Source of the DNA: Streptomyces violaceusniger
GTDB lineage: Bacteria > Actinomycetota > Actinomycetes > Streptomycetales > Streptomycetaceae
Direction of reading: 5' to 3'
Assembly (NCBI GenBank): GCA_005405945.1
Contig: BJHW01000001.1
Coordinates: 3,906,001-3,970,000, forward strand
DNA length: 64,000 nt
This document shows, piece after piece, positions 7,856 through 16,601 of this stretch. Within the stretch, counting starts at the first letter, position 1; the number at the start of each line of letters is the position of its first letter. A program made the position numbers and the translations under genes. The notes beneath the pieces are model-generated. The model saw nothing but the letters and a program-made list of their open reading frames with translations. It was not told the DNA's origin and ran no database searches.

Positions 7856-8611
7856 TTACTCGCCGCATGGCGAGGCTTCCCGTCGCGTCGGCGGCCAGTG
7901 CGGGGGCAAATGGAGTCCCCTCCCTGGTTCTACGAGGTCCATGGGGAGGAAGTGCACGGGGCGCGCGTACCAGACGATGGCGTGCGGACCGGCGACGAGG
8001 CGGAGGGTGAAGTCCTCGCCACGTTCAAGTGCCGCGGCCGCATCGCGCCAACCGTCGGACAGCCAGTCGCAGAGAACAGCGAGCGCAGGTTCCCCGGCGG
8101 TTGAGGCGATGGCCCGCAGTTGTGTGCGGGCCACGCTGATCGCCGAGGCCGGCAGGTGAGACGCGTATGCGGTGTGGCGTTCTCCGTCGGGCCCCCACCA
8201 TTCGCACCAGAAACCGGGCGTGGTCCTCATCGGTTCCGGGACGGCGAAGGTGGCCCAGGTGTTGTTGCCGTCGTCGCTCGTTCCCCAATCGTCCGCAAGG
8301 ACATCGACGATGAGCATCCCGCGCCCAGTCTCCTCGTCAGGGGCCGGGCGCCTCACCTTCGGTCGTCCGGAGGTGCCGTCGCCCACGTCCACTCGCACCT
8401 CCCCCTTGAGGTGGGATAGGGAGAAGCTGATCTCGTCCCTCTCGCCGTATCGGATGGCGTTGGTGACGAGTTCGCTGATGAGCAGGTTCGCCGTCTCGAC
8501 GCAGCCATCGAGTCCCCACAGGCGGAGGTGTGCCGCGCTGGTGCGCCGGATCTGGGCGACCCGCTCAGGAGCGCGGGTGCAGGACACGACGAAACGGTCA
8601 GGCTGGTCCAT
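7856..8611 (-). CDS. ATP-binding protein, RsbW/anti-sigma-type HATPase
   Basis: A GHKL-fold ATP-binding protein of the anti-sigma-factor kinase-like type common in Streptomyces. Seen: N box LISELVTNAIRYG, G1-like VDVGDGTSGRP, G2 DEETGRGMLIVDVLADDWG. After this RsbW-like domain (about residues 1-130) comes a C-terminal extension of about 110 residues (FWCEWWGPDGERH...) that I do not recognise. The ATG at 8611 follows a GGAGAG RBS and gives the normal N-terminus (MDQPDRF). Its neighbours on the same strand are a resolvase-fold protein and an XRE regulator upstream and the hemB-like gene 67 bases downstream. Confidence 0.82.
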   Translation of the reverse strand: MDQPDRFVVSCTRAPERVAQIRRTSAAHLRLWGLDGCVETANLLISELVTNAIRYGERDEISFSLSHLKGEVRVDVGDGTSGRPKVRRPAPDEETGRGMLIVDVLADDWGTSDDGNNTWATFAVPEPMRTTPGFWCEWWGPDGERHTAYASHLPASAISVARTQLRAIASTAGEPALAVLCDWLSDGWRDAAAALERGEDFTLRLVAGPHAIVWYARPVHFLPMDLVEPGRGLHLPPHWPPTRREASPCGE

Positions 8612-8695
8612 GCGTCTCTCCGGGGCGTCTGTTCGCGAAGTCCTGGCATCGAGGGACGAGGCAGTGGCCCTCACCGCACATGGCTGGAGCTTTGC

Positions 8696-9175
8696 TCAAA
8701 CCATGAAGGAGCGGCTTCCCCGCTTGGATGAACGCCCCATCGGACCTGGGACCTGACGCTCGCGGTCTCGTACCGCCAGGAAGCCGCCGGCCGCCTCGAC
8801 CTCGGCCACGGCCTGGTCATACTCGTCCTGGCGTGGCGAAATCATGGAACGATAGGCGGTGAGGATCGCGCCGGCCTCCTTGGCTCGGACGCGCTCGATG
8901 GCCTCGGACAGACCGGTGCGTTCCTGCGGGGCGGAGAGGCCGGTGTTGTCCATGATGGTGGCCACAACGTCCCAGCCGTACATCTCGGCGTGCTCGACGC
9001 ACTCCTGACGAGGCGAGGAGGGATCCGCGTTCGCGGCGGTGCACACGTAGACGATGACCTTGAAGCGCTCGACCCCGACTGTCGCGTCCGTCAATTCACG
9101 CCGTCGCCATCGTTGTTGTGGCGTGAGGCGTGGTGACCGGGCAACGGGCGCCGTCTTGTGCGCGTTTTCAACCAT
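8696..9175 (-). CDS. Resolvase-fold (serine-recombinase N-domain) protein lacking catalytic Ser
   Basis: About 159 residues resembling the N-terminal catalytic domain of serine recombinases: VIVYVCTAAN, RQECVEHAEMYGWDVVATIMD, ERTGLSEAIERVRAKEAGAILTAYRSMI, VAEVEAAGGFLAV. At the position of the usual YARVSTD motif it reads YVCTAAN, so both the nucleophilic Ser and the nearby Arg are missing; there is no recombinase or zinc-ribbon domain and no DNA-binding tail. It is probably a regulatory or binding protein, not an active recombinase. The ATG at 9175 (MVENAHKT) is chosen over a longer frame whose N-terminus has no family character. Confidence 0.65.
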   Translation of the reverse strand: MVENAHKTAPVARSPRLTPQQRWRRRELTDATVGVERFKVIVYVCTAANADPSSPRQECVEHAEMYGWDVVATIMDNTGLSAPQERTGLSEAIERVRAKEAGAILTAYRSMISPRQDEYDQAVAEVEAAGGFLAVRDRERQVPGPMGRSSKRGSRSFMV

Positions 9176-9250
9176 GCGCCATATCGTGTCGGCTCGCTCA
9201 CATTGGGTGAACAGATGGAGCGTACGACTCTCCAAGGTCGTATGCGGGCG

Positions 9251-9271
9251 ACTCGTACGCCGCGTACGAGT
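9251..9271. promoter_or_regulatory. 9+3+9 inverted repeat between XRE and resolvase-fold genes
   Basis: ACTCGTACG-CCG-CGTACGAGT, perfect, ending on the stop codon of the reconstructed XRE gene and 76 bases upstream of the resolvase-fold start. A second, imperfect repeat (CGTACGAC...GTCGTATG) lies just below it at about 9221-9246. It could be an XRE operator or a short terminator; there is no T-tract, which favours an operator. Confidence 0.45.
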
Positions 9272-10490
9272 TAAACGATCAAGGGCACACCAATGATCTC
9301 GCTGATCGCATGCACCTTCGACGTTGAGACCTTCGCCAGCCGTCTGCCGATCACCCCGGGAAGGGCCTGGTGTTTGACCCACTCCGGGCATCGAGCCCGA
9401 CCTCGATGAGGGTGTCACCGGCCTTGTCGTAGAGCTTGGCTTCGACCTGGGCCAGCGCGACGTCCAGCTTGTAGCGGTTGCGCGCCAGCTTCGGCATGGA
9501 CTTGGGGAGATGGGTCTCCTTTTCGAGCTTCAACGCCCGCCCGAAGTCTCCGAGCGCGACCCGGATGCCCACCGCTTCGGTGTTCGCCGCGGTCGGGCCG
9601 AAGTGGGTTCCGTAGAGCGACTTGTCGCGGCCAACGCGATAGGCCGCCGCGTGCGCTCGCGAGAGGTACTCGTTCGCCGCCGCTTCGCCCCTGCCCTTCT
9701 CGAAGCGTGAGGCGGCGACGGCCGCGGAGATCATCAAGCGCCCGTAGGCCAGCAGCTCGGGGCCGGGCGCCTTGCTCAGCGGCGGTTCGATCCGGGCGGC
9801 GGCGCGCTCGGCGACCATCATTGCCCGCTCGACCTTCGCGTCCCGGAGGTACGCCCACGAGAGCGTGGAGTCAAGGAGCGCCGACAGCACCGGATCGCCC
9901 GCCTCCGCACTGAGGTGATGCGCGGAGGTGAGCGCGGCGAACGCGAGATCGCGCTGCCCGAGCAGGATCGCATTCGACGCGGCGGCCTGATAGGTGCTCG
10001 CGAGCAGGCGGCCGAGTTGTTCCCGCTCCCAGCCGGAGACCTGCTCGTACCGGGCGCGCCCCTCTTTGAGGATCTTCGCAGTCAGGTTGCTGAACTGTCC
10101 GTTCTCGCCCAGCCAGTACGCCTCGTAGGCAAGCCCGTGGGCGCGGGTCAGGTCATCCAGACCGCTCGGCTCACCGATACCCCGCCAGTCGCCGAGGGCG
10201 CTCTCGTGCACGGCGTCCGCGAGCTGCCGCAGCGCCGCGCGGGCCTCCAGACCCATGTCGTGGCGTGGTGACTGCTGGCCCAGGATGACCGCGACGTCCG
10301 TACGCAGACCCGAGGCGAGTTTGAGCAGGTAGCCGATGGACAGTTCACCCCTGTTCTGCTCGGCCTTCTGCACGGTGGCGACAGAGATGCCGGTCAAGTC
10401 GGCGAGCTGTGTCTGTGTGAGTTCCGCAGTGCGGCGGAGGTATTTGATGCGCTCCCCCGTCGTGCGGCTGGCCCAGTCGCTCACGTTCAC
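9271..10490 (-). CDS. XRE-family regulator with TPR-like C-terminal domain; frameshifted near the end
   Basis: N-terminal Cro/CI helix-turn-helix (ERIKYLRRTAELTQTQLADLTGISVATVQKAE split over residues 13-44), then about 300 residues of helical repeats (LAYEAYWLGENGQF, LASTYQAAASNAILLGQRDLAF, LDSTLSWAYLRDAKV) typical of Streptomyces XRE/TPR regulators. Reading straight through, the frame ends at 9351. One base earlier in the run at about 9385 the expected tail appears (PEWVKHQALPGVIGRRLAK...) and stops at 9271, so a C is probably missing. The start is the GTG at 10488-10490. It likely controls the two downstream genes on the same strand and senses a peptide or small ligand through the TPR region (inference). 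Confidence 0.8.
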
Positions 10491-10866
10491 CCCAGCGGGT
10501 TCGGTCAGGCATGGTCGCGTATTCCGATGGTACGGCCCTCAACCGGCGGTGCGGGACGCACTGGCAGGACAGGTGCCCGCGCCGCATCGCCGCTCGCCGC
10601 GCCGGTGGGTGCCTCCGTTCGGCGCTCGAGCTGAGTTTCGGACACCGACACCTCGCGCGGCGGGGTACGAGGGGTGTCAAACCCACCTCGAAGCCGCTGG
10701 GCCTCGGCCCGCCGGTCCGGAATGGCCCCGGCCCCGGCAGCTTTGAGCCGGCCCCGGCCACGGGTGCCACGCGCCCCGGACGGCGACGCACTGCGGGCCC
10801 TGCCCCGAGGCTCCCAGGGCCCCGACCGCGAAGGTACGCGGCGGCGGAACAGCGCGCCGCCGGACG
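10491..10866. other. Intergenic region without a recognisable gene
   Basis: Contains the promoter side of the XRE gene. Open frames here are Arg/Pro-rich artefacts of high GC, with no RBS or family character. Nothing else seen. Confidence 0.4.
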
Positions 10867-11094
10867 CTAGGCGTCACCGCCCTGGGGCTCGTCGTCGCGC
10901 CAGCGCGGGTCGTTCCGCCATTCCTCATTGCGCTCGCGCGCCGTCTCCATCGCGCGGGCGGCCTCCGCCGGGGAGGCGTACGGGCCGAGGCGGTCGGCGG
11001 CGCGGCATTCCGGGCCCTCCTCGACCTTCTGGTGCTTGATGCAGTAGTACCACTCGCCGGGCTTGCCGGCGGTCCCTCTCCTGAACAGCGCCAT
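10867..11094 (-). CDS. Small conserved Streptomyces protein (75 aa), unknown function
   Basis: A 75-residue soluble protein, MALFRRGTAGKPGEWYYCIKH at its start, with a compact N-terminal half containing two cysteines (YYCIKH and GPECRAADRLGPY) and a charged helical tail (AARAMETARERNEEW). It resembles small proteins commonly found beside map in streptomycetes; I cannot assign a function. The ATG at 11094 is preceded by GGGAAGG. It is divergent from map with 73 bases between the starts, so they share a promoter region. Confidence 0.7.
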   Translation of the reverse strand: MALFRRGTAGKPGEWYYCIKHQKVEEGPECRAADRLGPYASPAEAARAMETARERNEEWRNDPRWRDDEPQGGDA

Positions 11095-11167
11095 CCCGGC
11101 CCCGACCTTCCCGCTCGTACTCCCTTGCGGCCATGCTGCCCCATGCGCCGCCGATACACTCGCTGAT

Positions 11168-12025
11168 ATGTCTGGCCAGTCGCTTCTAGTCCCGGGGAAG
11201 CTCTCCCCCACCCGCACCGTCCCCGCCTCGATCCCGCGTCCGGAGTACGTCGGGAAGGAGGGCCCCGCTCGTTACGACGGGCCCGAGGTCCAGGACGCCG
11301 AGACGATCGAGCGCATGCGGATCGCCGGGCGGATCGCCGCGCGGGCGATGGAGGAGGCCGCCAAGCTGATCGCCCCGGGGGTCACCACGGACGAGCTGGA
11401 CCGGGTGGCCCACGAGTACATGTGCGACCACGGCGCGTACCCCTCGACGCTGGGCTACCGCGGGTTCCCCAAGTCGCTGTGCAGCTCGGTCAACGAGGTC
11501 ATCTGCCACGGCATCCCCGACACCACCGTCCTGAGGGACGGCGACATCGTGAACCTCGACGTCACCGCCTACATCGGCGGGGTGCACGGGGACAACAACG
11601 CCACCTACCTGTGCGGCGAGGTGGACGAGGAGTCTCGGCTGCTCGTCGAGCGCACCCGGGAGTCCCTCAACCGCGCGATCAAGGCCGTCAAGCCGGGCCG
11701 CCGGATCAACATCATCGGCCGGGTCATCGAGTCGTACGCCAAGCGGTTCGGCTACGGCGTGGTCCGCGACTTCACCGGCCACGGGATCAACACCTCGTTC
11801 CACTCCGGCCTGATCGTGCCGCACTACGACAGCCCGCACCACACCACCGAGATCAAGCCGGGGATGACGTTCACCATCGAGCCGATGCTGACGCTCGGCA
11901 CCCATGAGTACGACATGTGGGAGGACGGCTGGACCGTGGTCACCAAGGACCGCAAGCGGACGGCGCAGTTCGAGCACACACTGGTGGTGACCGAGACCGG
12001 GGCGGACATCCTCACCCTGCCGTAA
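11168..12025 (+). CDS. map: Type I methionine aminopeptidase
   Basis: 285 residues; removes the N-terminal Met from nascent proteins using a dinuclear metal centre. Seen: the pita-bread fold motifs with metal ligands in VNLDVTAYIGGVHGDNN (Asp, Asp), DFTGHGIN (His), FTIEPMLT (Glu) and AQFEHTLVV (Glu), and the substrate-pocket histidine in NEVICHGIP. An N-terminal extension of about 40 residues with SLLVPGKLSPTRTVP is typical of the actinobacterial long form. The start is the ATG at 11168; an earlier frame start at 11063 runs into the divergent gene. Confidence 0.96.
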   Translation: MSGQSLLVPGKLSPTRTVPASIPRPEYVGKEGPARYDGPEVQDAETIERMRIAGRIAARAMEEAAKLIAPGVTTDELDRVAHEYMCDHGAYPSTLGYRGFPKSLCSSVNEVICHGIPDTTVLRDGDIVNLDVTAYIGGVHGDNNATYLCGEVDEESRLLVERTRESLNRAIKAVKPGRRINIIGRVIESYAKRFGYGVVRDFTGHGINTSFHSGLIVPHYDSPHHTTEIKPGMTFTIEPMLTLGTHEYDMWEDGWTVVTKDRKRTAQFEHTLVVTETGADILTLP

Positions 12026-12152
12026 CCGCCGGGGCATCCTGCCGTAGCGGCCGGGGCGGTTCGCGGGTCGTGCGCCGGGGGCCGATTCTTCGGGCGGCTG
12101 TTTTACCGACAGCCTGTCGGGAAAGCATTGACGTAGGTAACCACCCCCCTAC

Positions 12153-12171
12153 TTAGGTAAGGCTAACCTAC
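12153..12171 (+). promoter_or_regulatory. Iron box (DmdR1/IdeR-type operator) upstream of heme oxygenase
   Basis: TTAGGTAAGGCTAACCTAC matches the actinobacterial iron-box consensus (TTAGGTTAGGCTAACCTAA) at all but two positions. It ends 24 bases before the heme oxygenase start, so iron-loaded DmdR1 should repress the gene in iron-replete cells. Confidence 0.88.
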
Positions 12172-12195
12172 ACACCTCGGCCCCGGAGGTTCACC

Positions 12196-12840
12196 GTGGA
12201 GTTCTCCGCCCTGATCCGCACCGCCTCACGGGAAGCCCACTCGGACGTCGGGAGCTCGTCGTTCATGAGCGACCTGCTCGGTGGGCGGCTGGGGGTGGCG
12301 GCCTACCGCCGCTACTCCGAGCAGCTGTGGTTCGTCTACCGCGCCCTGGAGTCCCCGGCCGACGCGCTCGCGGCGGACCCCGTGGCGGGCCCGTTCCTCC
12401 GGCCGGAGCTGGCCCGCCTGGCCGAGCTGGAGCGCGATCTGGCCCACCTCGGCGGCCCGGACTGGCGCGGTGGCCTCACCGCGCTGCCCGCCACGGCGGC
12501 GTACGCGGCGCGGGTCGCGGAGTGCGCCCGTGACTGGCCGGCGGGCTATGTGGCCCACCACTACACCCGCTACATGGGCGATCTGTCCGGCGGCCAGATC
12601 GTCCGGGACACGGCGGAGAAGACCTGGGGCTTCGACCGCAAGGGCGACGGGGTGCGGTTCTACGTCTTCGAGTCGATAGCCAACCCTGCGGCCTTCAAGC
12701 GGGAGTACCGCGCGCTGCTGGACGCCCTGCCGGTGGACGACCTGGAGAAGCAGCGCGTCGTGGAGGAGTGCAAGCGCGCCTACGCGCTGAACGCGGGGAT
12801 CTTCCGGGAGCTCGCCGAGGAGTTCCGGCTCAGCGCCTGA
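12196..12840 (+). CDS. hmuO: Heme oxygenase (biliverdin-producing)
   Basis: 214 residues, the usual size for bacterial heme oxygenases. It cleaves heme to biliverdin, CO and Fe2+. Seen: proximal histidine in SREAHSDVGSSSFM (about His15), the distal-helix glycine motif GDLSGGQIV, YMGDL before it, and the FYxFE-type FYVFESI segment. An iron box ends 24 bases upstream, so expression should rise when iron is scarce. The efe genes follow after about 330 bases with their own box, making an iron-acquisition block. Cytoplasmic. Confidence 0.95.
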   Translation: MEFSALIRTASREAHSDVGSSSFMSDLLGGRLGVAAYRRYSEQLWFVYRALESPADALAADPVAGPFLRPELARLAELERDLAHLGGPDWRGGLTALPATAAYAARVAECARDWPAGYVAHHYTRYMGDLSGGQIVRDTAEKTWGFDRKGDGVRFYVFESIANPAAFKREYRALLDALPVDDLEKQRVVEECKRAYALNAGIFRELAEEFRLSA

Positions 12841-13096
12841 CCGGGGCCCGCCCGCGGGCGCCCCGCGCAAAGGCCCCGCCGAAGCCCGCCCATGAAAGCG
12901 CGGCGCCCAGGAAAACTCCGCGCCCACGAAAGCGCCGCGGCCATAAACGCGCCACACCCACGCGCCGCGCCCATACGAGGCGTGCGTCACTCTTCCCGGA
13001 CTGCGAACCGCACCAAATCAGCCAACTTGGCCAAACCTTTGCCGCTCCTAGAGCGCTCCTTGACCTTACCCAGGATCCACACAGGCAAGGCTCAGT
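12841..13096. other. Intergenic region with degenerate GC repeats
   Basis: Loose repeats built on a GCGC(G/C)CCA core followed by A-rich bases (about 12890-12980), then AT-richer sequence leading to the second iron box. No gene seen. Confidence 0.35.
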
Positions 13097-13115
13097 TAAG
13101 TTAGGCCAGCCTTAT
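13097..13115 (+). promoter_or_regulatory. Second, weaker iron box upstream of efeO
   Basis: TAAGTTAGGCCAGCCTTAT resembles the iron-box consensus in its core (TTAGGC-AGCCT) but has several mismatches. It lies 55 bases upstream of efeO in an AT-rich pocket. With the strong box before the heme oxygenase, it supports DmdR1 control of the efe operon. Confidence 0.62.
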
Positions 13116-13170
13116 CCGACCGCCGTACGTCCGACCTGTCCTGCCTGCCCTGATTCCGTCTGGAGCCCGA

Positions 13171-14304
13171 ATGCGAGCCGCTCGCACCTCCGTTGTCGCC
13201 GCGATATCGGCACTGACGACGATCACCGCCGTCGCCGGATGCGCCCAGAAGTCCGACGCCAAGGACTCGGACGCCATCCAGGTCACCGCCTCCGACAGCG
13301 CGTGCGAGGTCTCCAAGACCTCCTTCCCCGCCGGGCATGTGAAGCTCGCGGTGGAGAACAAGGGCTCCAAGGTCACCGAGGTCTATGTCTACGCCCCGGG
13401 CGACCGGATCGTCACCGAGCGGGAGAACATCGGCCCCGGCACCCGCGCCTCGATCAACGCCGAGGTCAAGGCCGGTTCGTACGAGATCGCCTGCAAGCCC
13501 GGGATGAAGGGCCACGGCATCCGCCAGAAGGTGTCCGCCACCGGCAAGGGCAAGCCGGCCCAGCGCGATCCGCGGCTGGACAAGGCGGTGGCCGCGTACC
13601 GGACGTACGCGCAGAAGCAGGCCGATGACACGCTGCCCGCCGCCCAGAAGTTCGCCGACGCGATCAAGAAGGACGACCTCGAGGGCGCCAAGAAGCTCTA
13701 CGCGCCCTCGCGCATCGGCTGGGAGCGCACCGAGCCGGTCGCCGAGTCCTTCGGCGATATCGACCCCAAGGTGGACGTGCGCGAGGACGGCCTGGAGAAG
13801 GGCCAGAAGTGGACCGGCTGGCACCGGCTGGAGAAGTCGCTGTGGCAGGCCAAGAAGATCACCGCGGCCGACCATGACCTCGCCGACCAGCTCATCAAGG
13901 ACCTCAAGGACTGGCAGAAGCGCGTCGGCACCGCCGACATCACCCCCACCGGCATGGCCAACGGCGCCAAGGAGCTGCTGGACGAGGTGCAGACCGGCAA
14001 GGTCACCGGTGAGGAGGAGCGCTACAGCCACACCGACCTGGTGGACTTCAAGGCCAACGTCGAGGGCGCCGAGACCTCGTACAAGCTGCTCAAGCCGGTG
14101 GCGGCCAAGAACGAACCGGAGCTCGCCAAGGAGCTCGACAAGCAGTTCGCGGCCGTCGCGAAGCTCCTGGACCAGTACCGCGAGGGCGATGGCTTCGTGT
14201 CGTACGACACCGTCTCGGAGTCCCAGCGCAAGAAGCTGTCCGACGCGGTCAACGCGCTGGCCGAACCGCTGTCCCGGCTCGCCGCCGCCGTCGTCACCAA
14301 GTGA
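13171..14304 (+). CDS. efeO: EfeO, iron-uptake lipoprotein (cupredoxin + imelysin/M75 domains)
   Basis: 377 residues. Lipoprotein signal with lipobox TAVAGC (Cys25). Residues of about 30-120 form the cupredoxin-like domain (CEVSKTSFPAGHVKLAVENKG, in two parts, and SYEIACKPGMKGHG). The remainder is the imelysin domain, including the GWHRLEKSLW HxxE metal motif near residue 214. Role: binds ferrous/ferric iron outside the membrane and delivers it to EfeU with help from EfeB. First gene of efeO-efeB-efeU. Confidence 0.95.
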   Translation: MRAARTSVVAAISALTTITAVAGCAQKSDAKDSDAIQVTASDSACEVSKTSFPAGHVKLAVENKGSKVTEVYVYAPGDRIVTERENIGPGTRASINAEVKAGSYEIACKPGMKGHGIRQKVSATGKGKPAQRDPRLDKAVAAYRTYAQKQADDTLPAAQKFADAIKKDDLEGAKKLYAPSRIGWERTEPVAESFGDIDPKVDVREDGLEKGQKWTGWHRLEKSLWQAKKITAADHDLADQLIKDLKDWQKRVGTADITPTGMANGAKELLDEVQTGKVTGEEERYSHTDLVDFKANVEGAETSYKLLKPVAAKNEPELAKELDKQFAAVAKLLDQYREGDGFVSYDTVSESQRKKLSDAVNALAEPLSRLAAAVVTK

Positions 14305-14315
14305 GGGGGCCGGGC

Positions 14316-15575
14316 ATGACCGACGAGACCGGTACGACTCCCTCGCGCCGGGCGCTGATCGGCTGGGGCGGCGCCGGGCTCGCGCTCGGCGCCGCGGCCG
14401 CCGGGGGCGCGGCGGCCGCGCTGAGCGGCGGCGCGGACGACAGCCGGACGGTGGCCGACAGCGGCGGCGCGGTGCCCTTCTACGGGGCGCACCAGGCGGG
14501 GATCGCCACCGCGGTGCAGGACCGGCTGCACTTCGCGGCGTTCGACGTCACCACCGACGACCGCGCCGAGCTGATCGCGCTGCTGAAGGAGTGGACGAAG
14601 GCGGCGGCCCGGATGACCCAGGGCCACGCGGTCGGCGGCGGCGCGGTGAGCGATCTGGCGGAGGCCCCGCCGGACGACACCGGCGAGGCGCTGGGCCTCA
14701 AGGCGTCCCGGCTCACCCTCACCATCGGCTTCGGGCCCACCCTCTTCCGGGACGAGAAGGGCAAGGACCGCTTCGGCATCGCCGACCGCCGCCCCGAGGC
14801 GCTGATCGACCTGCCCGCCTTCCCCGGCGACAACCTCGACCCGGCGCGCAGCGACGGCGATCTGTGCGTGCAGGCGTGCGCGGACGACCCGCAGGTGGCC
14901 GTGCACGCCATCCGCAACCTGGCCCGGATCGGCATGGGCAAGGTGGCCATCCGCTGGTCGCAGCTGGGCTTCGGCAAGACGTCCTCGACCACGCCGGACG
15001 CCCAGACCCCGCGCAACATGATGGGCTTCAAGGACGGCACCCGGAACATCGCGGGCACCGACACCGCCGCCCTGGACAAGCATGTGTGGGTGAGCGGGAA
15101 GGCGGGCCCGGCGTGGCTGGCCGGCGGCTCGTACCTGGTGGCGCGGCGCATCCGGATGCACATCGAGACCTGGGACCGCACCTCGCTGAAGGAGCAGGAG
15201 GACGTCTTCGGCCGGGACAAGGGCGAGGGTGCGCCGCAGGGAAAGCAGCGGGAGCACGACGAGCCGAACCTGAAGGCGATGCTGCCCACCGCGCACGTCC
15301 GGCTCGCGCATCCGGACTCCAACGGCGGGGCCCGGATCCTGCGCCGCGGCTACTCCTTCACCGATGGCACGGACGGTCTGGGGCGGCTGGACGCGGGGCT
15401 GTTCTTCCTCGCCTACCAGCACGACGTACGGGACGGGTTCGTGCCCGTACAGCGGCGGCTGGCGCGCACCGACGCGCTCAACGAGTACATCCAGCACGTG
15501 GGTTCGGCGCTCTTCGCGATCCCGCCGGGCGTCCGGGACGCGGACGACTGGTGGGGCAGGGCGCTGTTCTCGTGA
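14316..15575 (+). CDS. efeB: EfeB, Tat-exported dye-decolorizing (DyP) heme peroxidase / deferrochelatase
   Basis: About 419 residues. Twin-arginine signal (PSRRALIGWGGAGLALG) followed by an Ala/Gly-rich helix. DyP hallmarks: GFKDGTRN (the GxxDG motif with catalytic Asp), SYLVARRIRMHIETWDR, and RLAHPDSNGG...RRGYSFTDG containing the proximal histidine region. Known: EfeB oxidises Fe2+ or extracts iron from heme for EfeU. The ATG at 14316 lies 11 bases beyond the efeO stop (GAGGGGG RBS); a GTG at 14301 inside that stop is less likely. Confidence 0.95.
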   Translation: MTDETGTTPSRRALIGWGGAGLALGAAAAGGAAAALSGGADDSRTVADSGGAVPFYGAHQAGIATAVQDRLHFAAFDVTTDDRAELIALLKEWTKAAARMTQGHAVGGGAVSDLAEAPPDDTGEALGLKASRLTLTIGFGPTLFRDEKGKDRFGIADRRPEALIDLPAFPGDNLDPARSDGDLCVQACADDPQVAVHAIRNLARIGMGKVAIRWSQLGFGKTSSTTPDAQTPRNMMGFKDGTRNIAGTDTAALDKHVWVSGKAGPAWLAGGSYLVARRIRMHIETWDRTSLKEQEDVFGRDKGEGAPQGKQREHDEPNLKAMLPTAHVRLAHPDSNGGARILRRGYSFTDGTDGLGRLDAGLFFLAYQHDVRDGFVPVQRRLARTDALNEYIQHVGSALFAIPPGVRDADDWWGRALFS

Positions 15576-15623
15576 CGGACTGACGGACTCCTCCGGGAAA
15601 CCTCGACAAGGAAGGCGAACCTC

Positions 15624-16601
15624 GTGTTCGGCAATTACCTGATCGGTCTGCGCGAAGGGCTCGAAGCCAGCCTGGTGGTCTGCATCCTGGTCGCCTATCT
15701 GGTCAAGACCGGGCGCCGGGAAGCACTGCGCCCGGTGTGGCTCGGGATCGCGGTCGCGGTGATCTTGAGCATGTCCTTCGGCGCGGCGCTGGAGTTCGGC
15801 TCGCAGGAGCTGACCTTCGAGGCGCAGGAGGCGCTGGGCGGCTCGCTGTCGATCCTGTCGGTGGGCCTGGTGACCTGGATGGTGTTCTGGATGCGGCGCA
15901 CCGCCCGCCATTTGAAGTCCGAGCTGCACAGCAAGCTGGACGCGGCGCTCGCGATGGGCACCGGGGCGCTGGTGGCCACGGCCTTCCTCGCGGTCGGCCG
16001 GGAGGGCCTGGAGACCGCGCTGTTCGTGTGGACGGCGGTCCGGGCGAGCAACGACGGTACGGCGGACCCGCTGATCGGCGTGGTCCTGGGCCTGGTCACC
16101 GCGGTGGTGCTGGGCTGGCTGTTCTACCGGGGCGCGCTGCGGATCAACCTGGCGAAGTTCTTCACCTGGACCGGTGCGATGCTGGTCGTGGTGGCGGCGG
16201 GGGTGCTCGCGTACGGCTTCCACGACCTCCAGGAGGCCGACTGGCTGCCCGGGCTGCACTCGCTGGCCTTCGACATCAGCTCCACCATCGCGCCGGACTC
16301 CTGGTACGGCACGGTGCTCAAGGGTGTCTTCAACTTCCAGCCGGACCCGACCTGGCTCCAGGTGTGGATGTGGGTGCTCTACCTGGTCCCCACGCTCGCG
16401 CTGTTCCTCCGTCCCGGTAGGGTGTCGCCGTCCACAGCAGCCCCCACGAATCGGGAGCCGGAGCCCCATGACACGCAGGTCGCCGCGTCGACAGCCGGCA
16501 GTTACGACCGCAGCGGTGGTACTGACGCTGGGGATGACGCTCACGGGGTGCATGACGGTGCACGGCGAGCGGGAGAACATTCCGTCGGTGGACAAGGCTG
16601 A
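15624..16601 (+). CDS. efeU: EfeU, FTR1-family iron permease
   Basis: Seven-helix ferric-iron permease. Seen: two REGLE iron-binding motifs (LREGLEAS near residue 10, GREGLETA near residue 125), helices between them and an extracellular HDLQEADWLPGLHS loop. The GTG at 15624 follows AAGGAAGGCGAA... in the 48-base gap after efeB. The predicted tail after LFLRPG (about the last 60 residues) is polar, low-complexity, and overlaps the next lipoprotein gene by 134 bases. One base upstream in frame the protein would end at a TAG near 16420, so this tail is probably another missing-base artefact. Confidence 0.93.
   Translation: MFGNYLIGLREGLEASLVVCILVAYLVKTGRREALRPVWLGIAVAVILSMSFGAALEFGSQELTFEAQEALGGSLSILSVGLVTWMVFWMRRTARHLKSELHSKLDAALAMGTGALVATAFLAVGREGLETALFVWTAVRASNDGTADPLIGVVLGLVTAVVLGWLFYRGALRINLAKFFTWTGAMLVVVAAGVLAYGFHDLQEADWLPGLHSLAFDISSTIAPDSWYGTVLKGVFNFQPDPTWLQVWMWVLYLVPTLALFLRPGRVSPSTAAPTNREPEPHDTQVAASTAGSYDRSGGTDAGDDAHGVHDGARRAGEHSVGGQG

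Noticed and set aside
8696..9175. Active serine recombinase / mobile element
   Set aside because: Catalytic Ser and Arg absent, no DNA-binding domain, no att-like repeats flanking.
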